Assembly (NCBI GenBank): GCA_035495815.1
Contig: DATJFH010000187.1
Coordinates: 1-11,686 of the forward strand
DNA from: DATJFH01 sp035495815
GTDB taxonomy: Bacteria; Acidobacteriota; Terriglobia; Bryobacterales; Bryobacteraceae
DNA length: 11,686 nucleotides
Direction of reading: 5' to 3'
Of the stretch, positions 6,188-11,686 are shown piece after piece. Made by a program: the position numbers and the translations under genes. How positions within the stretch are numbered: position 1 is the first letter of the stretch; every line of letters starts with the position of its first letter. Under the pieces are notes generated by a model. That model made no database searches and had not been told where the DNA came from. It saw nothing but the letters and a program-made list of their open reading frames with translations.

Positions 6188-8098
6188 ATGAAAAAGCTGC
6201 TTTTGCTGCTCACCTGCCTACCGCTCGCTGCCCGGGAACCGGTCACGCTCGTGGACCACGGATTGGCCAGAGCGGTAATCGTCGCCGGGGATAAGGACGC
6301 CGCCGGCGAACTGGCCGGCTACATCGAGCGGGCGACCGGAGCCAGGCTGCCCAATTCCGGCACTCTGCCCGCGCGCGTCCTGGTAGGGGCGGCGGCCTGT
6401 CCGGCGGACGTGCAGGCGCGGATCCGGAAGCTTCCGGCCGATGGCTTTCTGATCGAAACGCGTCCCGGCGGCGTGGTGATTCTGGCCGGAAAATGGCGCG
6501 ACGGTACGGCTTTCGCCGTGTACGAATTCCTGGAGCGCTATGCCGGCGTGCGGTGGCTTTGGCCCGGAAAACTCGGGGAGATCGTCCCTCGCTCCACGTC
6601 GTTGAAGGTCCCCCCCGTTTCCGATGTCCGGCAGCCGGCTTTCATATGGCGGAACCTGGGACCCGGCGGCGCGCTGTGGGGCAAACTGGACAAGCTGGAA
6701 AAGGAGCGCGAACTGGGCGTCTCCGTCGAGCATCAGCGGCTCCAGGCTCTCTGGGCAAGGCGCAATCGCTTCGGCGGGGAGATCGTTTTCGGCGGGCACG
6801 CCTTCGGATCCATTCTGCCGCCGGAAAAATACGCCGCCACGCATCCGGAGTACTATGCGCTCGTCAACGGGAGACGCGCGGTGGGGGCGGAGAAGTTCGA
6901 CGGAAAGCACGGGCTGCAGCCTTGCACTACCCATCCGGACGTAATCCGCCTCACCATTGAATACTGCCGGCGGCTGTTCCAGGAGCACCCCGAGTACGAC
7001 GCGGTTTCCATCTCTCCCAACGATGGCAGAGCATTCTGCGAGTGCGACCGCTGCCGTCGCCTGGACACCGGACGTACGATGGAAGCCCGCCGGGATCCGG
7101 AAGGCGGGCGGGGCGGACCGGTTCCGATTCTCTCCGACCGGATGATGACCTTCGCCAACCAGGTCGCCGACGGAGTCAAAGTCACCAACCCCGGCAAGAA
7201 GGTGCTGATTTACGCTTACGGCCAATACATCCGGCCGCCGGAACGGGTAACAGCGAAGCCGGAAGTGATTGTTCAGTACACGAACCACGCCCTGACGTGG
7301 TGGAAACCGGAGCTGGCCAGAACCGCCGCAGCCGACCTGTCCGGCTGGAGCCGGCACGGGAGCAGCCTCGGCGTGTACGAGTATTTCACCCAGGGCAACT
7401 GCCCGGATATGCCGCGCCTGTTTCCGGAACTGATCGAGCGTAGCGCGCGGCGTCTCGAAGAGCTGGGCTTCCGCTACTATCAAACCCAGGCGGGCGACGG
7501 CTATGCGCTCAACGGCCTTAATTTCTATCTCCTGGGAAAGCTGCTGTGGAATCCGCGGCAGGACGCCGCCGCGCTCGAGCGCGACTACATCGAGAAAGGC
7601 TTCGGAACCGCCGCTCCGGACGTGGCCCGCTACTTCGGCCGGCTGGAGGCAGCCTGGCGCGCCGCCGATCCCACCGTCGGCATGGATGACGCCCGGCCGC
7701 AGAGCTACCGGCGCATGTTGGCCACCTATCCCCGCGACCTGCGCCAGGCCTGCCGCAAAGATCTGGACGCGGCTGCCCGGGCGGCCACCGGCCGGGACGC
7801 GGAACGTGTGCGATTCCTCCAAGACGGTCTGCGCTACTTCGAGATGACGATGGAAGCCACCGAAAAGACGCTGCCGCTGCTCGAGACCGGATGGAAGTTC
7901 TCGCCCAAACTATCGGCGCCGGCCAAGCCGGACATGCCGGCCTTCGATGAAAGCCTGGCGGCCTGGGAAGCGCGCGACCGTTATATCGAGTCGCTGCGGG
8001 ATGATTTTGTCTTGTCCTACCTGTGGATCCGGTATAACGACCGGCAGCGATCGTATAATCCGCTGGCTGCGATGCGAACGTATCGAAAAACCAAATGA
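6188..8098 (+). CDS. Exported DUF4838 protein, putative glycan-active enzyme
   Basis: This 636-residue protein starts with a short signal peptide: KK at 2-3, a Leu-rich core, and a likely cleavage near A14-A15/R16. It should therefore act outside the cytoplasm. The N-terminal part (about 17-145) resembles the non-catalytic N-terminal domain found on alpha-glucuronidases and other glycosidases. It contains the GYIERATGARLP-like helix (44-55) and the AVYEFLERYAGVRWLWPG stretch (110-127). The central and C-terminal parts match DUF4838, with SPNDGRAFCECDRC at 276-289 (C284, C286, C289), QYTNHALTWW at 363-372, YEYFTQG at 397-403 and the TQAGDGYALNGLNFYLLGKLLW region (433-454). DUF4838 proteins are fold relatives of TIM-barrel glycosidases, but to my knowledge no reaction is established. 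The start ATG has no Shine-Dalgarno. The stop overlaps the next gene in ATGA. The family call is good; enzymatic activity is inferred. Confidence 0.9.
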   Translation: MKKLLLLLTCLPLAAREPVTLVDHGLARAVIVAGDKDAAGELAGYIERATGARLPNSGTLPARVLVGAAACPADVQARIRKLPADGFLIETRPGGVVILAGKWRDGTAFAVYEFLERYAGVRWLWPGKLGEIVPRSTSLKVPPVSDVRQPAFIWRNLGPGGALWGKLDKLEKERELGVSVEHQRLQALWARRNRFGGEIVFGGHAFGSILPPEKYAATHPEYYALVNGRRAVGAEKFDGKHGLQPCTTHPDVIRLTIEYCRRLFQEHPEYDAVSISPNDGRAFCECDRCRRLDTGRTMEARRDPEGGRGGPVPILSDRMMTFANQVADGVKVTNPGKKVLIYAYGQYIRPPERVTAKPEVIVQYTNHALTWWKPELARTAAADLSGWSRHGSSLGVYEYFTQGNCPDMPRLFPELIERSARRLEELGFRYYQTQAGDGYALNGLNFYLLGKLLWNPRQDAAALERDYIEKGFGTAAPDVARYFGRLEAAWRAADPTVGMDDARPQSYRRMLATYPRDLRQACRKDLDAAARAATGRDAERVRFLQDGLRYFEMTMEATEKTLPLLETGWKFSPKLSAPAKPDMPAFDESLAAWEARDRYIESLRDDFVLSYLWIRYNDRQRSYNPLAAMRTYRKTK

Positions 8099-9159
8099 GC
8101 GAACCCCTCAAACTTGCCATAGTCGGCGTGGGCCGCATGGGAGCGATCCACGCCCTTCACGCGTTTGAACTGAGCCGGGAAACCGGAAGCTGCGAAGTGG
8201 TGGCGCTGGTGGATTCCGACGTCGAGCGCGTGCGCCGGTACGCCTCGCAACTGGGAGGCGACGTGCCGGTCCTGGCCTCGATCGAGGAATTGATCGCCGC
8301 CCGCATCTGCAACGCCAGCGTAGTCGTCACGCCCACCGATTGCCATCGCGAGAATGCGTCCATGCTGATCGCGGCCGGACACCGTGTCCTGATGGAGAAG
8401 CCCCTGACTGGCGACCTCCAGACCGATCGCGAGTTCGCCGCCGAGCTCGATCGTAACAACCCTCAGGCGTTAATGCTGGCGTTTCAACGCCGATTCGACG
8501 CGCCTCTGCAGTACGCCAGGACGCTCATGGAAAGCGGCGTCATCGGGCGTGTCTTCAAGATCTATTCTTCACTCGAGGATTCGAACCCGGCGCCGGACGG
8601 ATACAATAGCGGTGGCATCCTGCCCGACATGTCCATCCATAATGTAGACGAGGTTCTTTGGTTGACAGGACAGATGCCACAGGCCGCTCTGGCGATCGGG
8701 TCGAACATCTACAGCCACGCGCTGACAACCTGCAAAGAAGATTTCGATGATGCCCTGCTCTGCCTGTGGTTCGACGGGATCATGGCGCAGATCCAGGTGA
8801 CGCGCAATCATGTCTCCGGTTATCGCGTCGAAACGATTCTGTTCGGATCGGAAGGACAGATCCACGTCGGACGTTTTGAACAGAAGCCGTTGGAAATCCT
8901 GGTGGAAGCTTACGGGCGGCGCGGGAGGGAAGAGCCCCTGGACCGTCGCGCGTTCACGATGCGCCAGTACCCCGGAAGCCTGCCGGAGTTCGCCGACCGG
9001 TTCGGTCCGGCGTACAAAGCCGAGCTGTCGGCCTTCGTGGACTGTTGCCGCGCCGGCGCGCCTTTCCCCACCACCCATAATGACGCTCTGCAAGCGCAGC
9101 GAGTGATCTCCGCGGGAATGCAGTCCGTCATTACGCGGCGGCACGCCGCGGCGGTGTAG
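8095..9159 (+). CDS. Gfo/Idh/MocA family NAD(P)-dependent oxidoreductase
   Basis: These enzymes oxidise or reduce hydroxyl or keto groups on sugars, sugar acids and inositols in the cytoplasm. The 354-residue product has the Rossmann dinucleotide motif GVGRMG at residues 11-16 and an acidic D40 at the end of strand 2, which favours NAD(H). The family's EKPL catalytic-Lys motif is at 101-104 (K102). The GGILPDMSIHNVDEVLW segment (173-189) gives the D178-x3-H182 pair that usually completes the active site. FQRRFD at 130-135 resembles inositol 2-dehydrogenase-like members, but this is not enough to call iolG. There is no signal peptide. The start ATG overlaps the DUF4838 stop (ATGA), so the two are probably translationally coupled. 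The gene is followed after 4 bases by the binding-protein gene. The likely role is processing a sugar or cyclitol released or imported by its neighbours; the substrate is unknown. Confidence 0.92.
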   Translation: MSEPLKLAIVGVGRMGAIHALHAFELSRETGSCEVVALVDSDVERVRRYASQLGGDVPVLASIEELIAARICNASVVVTPTDCHRENASMLIAAGHRVLMEKPLTGDLQTDREFAAELDRNNPQALMLAFQRRFDAPLQYARTLMESGVIGRVFKIYSSLEDSNPAPDGYNSGGILPDMSIHNVDEVLWLTGQMPQAALAIGSNIYSHALTTCKEDFDDALLCLWFDGIMAQIQVTRNHVSGYRVETILFGSEGQIHVGRFEQKPLEILVEAYGRRGREEPLDRRAFTMRQYPGSLPEFADRFGPAYKAELSAFVDCCRAGAPFPTTHNDALQAQRVISAGMQSVITRRHAAAV

Positions 9160-9163
9160 GCCG

Positions 9164-10117
9164 ATGCCGACGCGGCGGCGCCTGCTTCTCGGTCTCCCGC
9201 TTCTGGCGGGCTGCCGGCGCTCCCGCCAGAAGCGGATCGCCGTGATTCCGAAGGCCACCTGGCATCTCTTCTTCGTCTCTGTCCACGCCGGCGCCGAGCA
9301 GGCCGGCCGCGACCTGGGTGTAGAGGTGATCTGGAACGGTCCCAACGACGAAACCGACTACACCCGCCAGATCCAGATTGTGGACGCCATGATCGCCCGG
9401 CAGGTCGACGCATTGGCTATTTCCGCCACCGACGAGCGCGCCCTGGTGGCGCCGCTCGAGCGCGCGCAGCGGGCCGGAATCCCGGTCACTGTCTTCGATT
9501 CCGCGGTGAATTTTGAGAGCTACGTCACCTTCGTCGCCACCGATAACGCGGGAGCAGGCCGGCTGGCGGCGCGCACGCTGGCCGGGCTGATCTCCGGCCG
9601 CGGCAAGGTGGCTGTGGTGATGCAGCAACCGGGCGGCGCATCGACGGGGCAGCGCGAGCGCGCATTCGATGAGACGATGGGCAGGGAATCGCCAGCCGTG
9701 CAGGTCGTGGCCCGGCAATTCGGGATGGGCGACCGAGCCCGGGCCAGGGCGGCGGCTGAGAATATCCTCACGGCGCACCCGGATCTGGCGGGTCTGTTTT
9801 CATCGAGCGAAGCAGGTACCATCGGCTCGATCCAGGCGATCCGGGGCCGTAACCTGTCCGGGAAAGTCAAACTCGTGGGGTTCGACTCGAGCGGTATTCA
9901 TATCGAAGCGCTCCGGGATGGAACGCTGGACGCGACGCTGGTTCAGGATCCTTTCCGGATCGGGTACGAAGCCGTGAAGTCGCTGTCCGAGAAACTGAAC
10001 GGGCAAACTCCACTGAAACGGCTGGATCTTCCGGCTCGGGTGATCGTGAAGGCCGACCTGGAGAAACCGGACGTGAAAGCGCTGCTCTTCCCAGAGTGGC
10101 TGAAGGGAAAGAAATGA
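9164..10117 (+). CDS. Sugar-type ABC substrate-binding lipoprotein (RbsB-like)
   Basis: The 317-residue product resembles periplasmic type I binding proteins for ribose, xylose and related sugars. The N-terminus has a twin-arginine-like TRRRLLLG (3-10) followed by a lipobox LLAGC with C17 as the expected acylated residue, so it is likely a Tat-exported lipoprotein. Two Rossmann-like lobes follow. Ligand-pocket stretches typical of the family are near KATWHLFF (30-37), FDSAVNFESYVTFVATDN (111-128), GQRERAFDE (162-170), SSSEAG (213-218), GFDSS (239-243) and VQDPFRIGYEAV (260-271), the last being a hallmark. The start is 4 bases after the oxidoreductase stop. No permease or ATP-binding gene follows, because the next gene is on the opposite strand. 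It must either borrow a transporter encoded elsewhere or act as a sensor or ligand-presenting protein. Ligand identity is not readable. Confidence 0.9.
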   Translation: MPTRRRLLLGLPLLAGCRRSRQKRIAVIPKATWHLFFVSVHAGAEQAGRDLGVEVIWNGPNDETDYTRQIQIVDAMIARQVDALAISATDERALVAPLERAQRAGIPVTVFDSAVNFESYVTFVATDNAGAGRLAARTLAGLISGRGKVAVVMQQPGGASTGQRERAFDETMGRESPAVQVVARQFGMGDRARARAAAENILTAHPDLAGLFSSSEAGTIGSIQAIRGRNLSGKVKLVGFDSSGIHIEALRDGTLDATLVQDPFRIGYEAVKSLSEKLNGQTPLKRLDLPARVIVKADLEKPDVKALLFPEWLKGKK

Positions 10118-10139
10118 CGCCCGTTCAGCCGCCGGCCTC

Positions 10140-11048
10140 TCAGCTCCGGCCCGCCCCAATCCGCATCTCCATCTCTTCCGGCGTCCGCGGCCAATCCTCC
10201 CGCAGCAGTCGCGACAGCGCCCGATCGGCCAGCAATTTCCCTCCGGTCTGGCACGCCGGACAATAATTTGTTTCGTTGCTCGCATACCGGATCCGCTGGA
10301 CCTTCCCGCCGCATCGCGGGCATTGCTGGCCATACTTCCCGTGAACAGCCATCTGTTTGCGAAACGCCGTTACCTTCTCCGGAAATCCTCCGCGCGCTTC
10401 AACTCGCAGCCGCTCCACCCAGTCCTTCAAAATGTCAACGGTAGCCTCGAACAACCCCCGAATCTGGTCCGCGCTCAGCTTCTGAGTCAGCGCAACCGGC
10501 GACAGCCTGGCCCGATGCAGGATCTCGTCCGAATAAGCGTTGCCGATCCCGCTGAACAGCCGTGGATCGGTCAACGCCCGCTTCAAGGTATGGTTCTCCG
10601 ATATCAGCGCCGCGGAAAATGCCTCCAGATCCGCCTCGAGCGGCTCCACTCCGCCTGGATCGAGAATCCGCAATCCGTCTTCGCCCCTTGCCATGTGGAG
10701 CGATGCCCGCTTCTGCGTCCCGGCCTCGGTAAGCGTCAGAGTGCCCGCCGCGAAATCGAACGCCGCCAGAGCGCGCCGGGCCGGCAGCTTCACGCCCGGC
10801 TCCTTCCAGTGCAGCCGCCCCGCGATCATCAGGTGCAGCACCAGCCACAGATCGTCCTCAAGGCCGATCGCGATGCGCTTGCCGATCCGCCGCAGGCGCA
10901 GCACCTTTTTTCCTTCCGCCTCCGCCGGGGCCGGAGTGATCGTCCGCAGCAGAAACGGGCTCGCGATGCGGATCCGCTCCAGCGTCTCGCCCTGAATCCG
11001 CTGCTCGAGCGCTTCAATGTATACCGCCACGTCCGGCAATTCCGGCAT
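10140..11048 (-). CDS. mutM: Fpg/Nei family DNA glycosylase-AP lyase
   Basis: This base-excision repair enzyme removes oxidised bases such as 8-oxoguanine or formamidopyrimidines and cuts the strand by beta/delta-elimination. The 302-residue protein begins with the catalytic PELPD (P2, E3). It has the conserved Lys at K57 in RRIGK, an H2TH region (about 140-235) with SGIGNAYSDE at 166-175 (N170), and a C-terminal zinc finger C243-x2-C246...C263-x2-C266. The start is the ATG at 11046-11048. Open reading continues upstream opposite the GH15 gene, but the enzyme needs Pro at position 2, so longer starts are wrong. GGGAGG sits directly before the ATG. In the zinc finger, the usual GR(S/A)TxYC loop reads SNETNYC, so the Arg that normally contacts DNA there is absent. 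The Met that fills the helix gap (M74 in E. coli Fpg) also appears to be replaced by Ile (I75). It could be a functionally distinct Fpg paralogue or a Nei-type enzyme. It converges on the catabolic operon with a 22-base gap. Confidence 0.9.
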   Translation of the reverse strand: MPELPDVAVYIEALEQRIQGETLERIRIASPFLLRTITPAPAEAEGKKVLRLRRIGKRIAIGLEDDLWLVLHLMIAGRLHWKEPGVKLPARRALAAFDFAAGTLTLTEAGTQKRASLHMARGEDGLRILDPGGVEPLEADLEAFSAALISENHTLKRALTDPRLFSGIGNAYSDEILHRARLSPVALTQKLSADQIRGLFEATVDILKDWVERLRVEARGGFPEKVTAFRKQMAVHGKYGQQCPRCGGKVQRIRYASNETNYCPACQTGGKLLADRALSRLLREDWPRTPEEMEMRIGAGRS

Positions 11049-11105
11049 TCCTCCCACAGCTTCCCACGCGCCGGAGCCCAGGGCAATCGCCGGCGGGAAT
11101 CGAGA

Positions 11106-11111
11106 TACCCT
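11106..11111 (+). promoter_or_regulatory. Possible -10 box close to the GH15 start
   Basis: TACCCT lies 7 bases before the proposed GTG start at 11119 in the 70-base divergent gap shared with the DNA glycosylase gene. There is no Shine-Dalgarno before the GTG. The spacing is like that seen upstream of larC and the amidohydrolase gene. The box matches consensus only at the TA...T positions, so this is a weak call. Confidence 0.3.
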
Positions 11112-11118
11112 GAAGTCA

Positions 11119-11686
11119 GTGGCGTATAAGGGCATCGCATCGTATGGAGTGATCGGCAACATGCACTCGATAGCGCTGGTCGGTATGGACGGCTCCATCG
11201 ACTGGTGCTGCCTGCCCCGCTTCGACTCCCCCAGCGTTTTCGGCGCAATCCTCGACGACCGCAAGGGCGGCTTCTTCAAAATCGCGGCGACGAACCCGGA
11301 CGTCTTCTGCCGGCAGATGTACCTTCCGGAAACCAACGTTCTTGTGACCCGGTTCCTGAGCCCGGAAGGAGTCGGCGAGATCGTCGACTTCATGCCCCTG
11401 ACTCATGGCCCGGCTCAATCCCCCGGGCGTCATCAGATTGTCCGGATCGTGACCGGAGTCCGCGGCGCAGTCAAGTTTCGTACCGAGTGCCGCCCTGCTT
11501 TCGACTACGCCCGAGCCGGTCACGAGCTGGTGATCAGCGCTTCCGGCGCCAGTTTCCGCGCGTCCGGAATGCGGCTGGATCTGGCCTGCCCCTGCGGTCT
11601 CCGCGCCGAGGACGGCGCCGCCGTAACGGAATTCACGCTCCACGCGAACGAGTCCCGGACGTTCCTGCTGACTCTGGCCGCTGACG
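11119..11686 (+). CDS. Trehalase-like / glycoside hydrolase family 15 protein (N-terminal part)
   Basis: The 189 visible codons match the N-terminal beta-sandwich domain of the GH15 trehalase/glucoamylase-like proteins. These are typically about 600 residues and hydrolyse trehalose or alpha-glucans in the cytoplasm. Hallmarks are YGVIGNMHSIALVGMDGSID in the 9-28 region, DWCCLPRFDSPSVFGAIL (28-45), YLPETNVLVTRF (68-79) and EIVDFMPL (87-94). The catalytic (alpha/alpha)6 barrel and its Glu pair lie beyond the right edge. I chose GTG at 11119 because it gives MAYKGIASYG, close to the family's usual MPYKPIEDYGLIGN start. There is no Shine-Dalgarno and no signal peptide. It is divergent from the DNA glycosylase gene. 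Trehalase versus other alpha-glucosidase activity cannot be told from this domain. Confidence 0.9.
   Translation, partial: MAYKGIASYGVIGNMHSIALVGMDGSIDWCCLPRFDSPSVFGAILDDRKGGFFKIAATNPDVFCRQMYLPETNVLVTRFLSPEGVGEIVDFMPLTHGPAQSPGRHQIVRIVTGVRGAVKFRTECRPAFDYARAGHELVISASGASFRASGMRLDLACPCGLRAEDGAAVTEFTLHANESRTFLLTLAAD

Noticed and set aside
6218..7822. 534-codon minus-strand open frame opposite the DUF4838 gene
   Set aside because: It is a shadow of high third-position GC. The plus-strand frame has a signal peptide and recognisable family motifs, and this one has none.
10131..10150. GCCGG/CCGGC stem between the convergent binding-protein and DNA glycosylase genes
   Set aside because: It has only five pairs with a 10-base loop, overlaps the glycosylase stop region and lacks a U-tract. 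It is too weak to call a terminator.
11049..11393. N-terminal extension of the DNA glycosylase frame up to 11393
   Set aside because: The enzyme requires Pro at position 2 (MPELPD at 11048), and the extension lies antisense to the well-supported GH15 N-terminus.

Overview
The window reads as chromosomal DNA of a GC-rich soil bacterium. It probably comes from the Acidobacteriota, in the Bryobacterales/Solibacter group. That assignment is inference. It rests on the protein flavour (a DUF4838 enzyme, a MetRS with an unusual zinc knuckle, a Cys-rich helix-turn-helix orphan of a kind I associate with Solibacter-like genomes) and on start codons with little or no Shine-Dalgarno sequence. I see no rRNA, convincing tRNA, CRISPR array, insertion sequence or phage gene.

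Layout. (1) 1-3776, minus strand: a tightly coupled run larC > metG > tatD (tatD cut by the window edge). Each junction is a 4-base start/stop overlap. It joins a nickel-pincer cofactor gene to two housekeeping genes. (2) 3777-4476: about 700 bases with no supportable gene, holding a palindrome about 100 bases upstream of larC and a 10-bp hairpin at its far end. (3) 4477-5040, minus: a lone 187-residue Cys-rich protein with a CxxC...CxC zinc-ribbon-like head and an HTH-like region, behind a good sigma-70-type promoter inside an AT-rich island. (4) 5315-10117, plus: four genes in a row, namely an amidohydrolase-2 family enzyme, an exported DUF4838 protein, a Gfo/Idh/MocA oxidoreductase and a Tat-type lipoprotein resembling sugar-binding proteins of ABC importers. 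(5) 10140-11048, minus: a MutM/Nei-type DNA glycosylase, convergent with the operon. (6) 11119 to the right edge, plus: the start of a trehalase-like/GH15 protein, divergent from the glycosylase across 70 bases.

How the genes may work together: region 4 looks like a small catabolic unit for a sugar, uronate or cyclitol derivative. The lipoprotein would bind the ligand outside the cytoplasm, the DUF4838 protein would act on a glycan or glycoside outside the cytoplasm, and the oxidoreductase and the metal-dependent hydrolase/decarboxylase would process the product inside. No permease or ATPase is present, so the binding protein is an orphan here. The substrate cannot be read from the sequence. 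The points most worth a second look are the orphan Cys-rich HTH protein with its promoter island, the DUF4838 operon, the larC-metG coupling, and the divergent zinc-finger loop of the DNA glycosylase.
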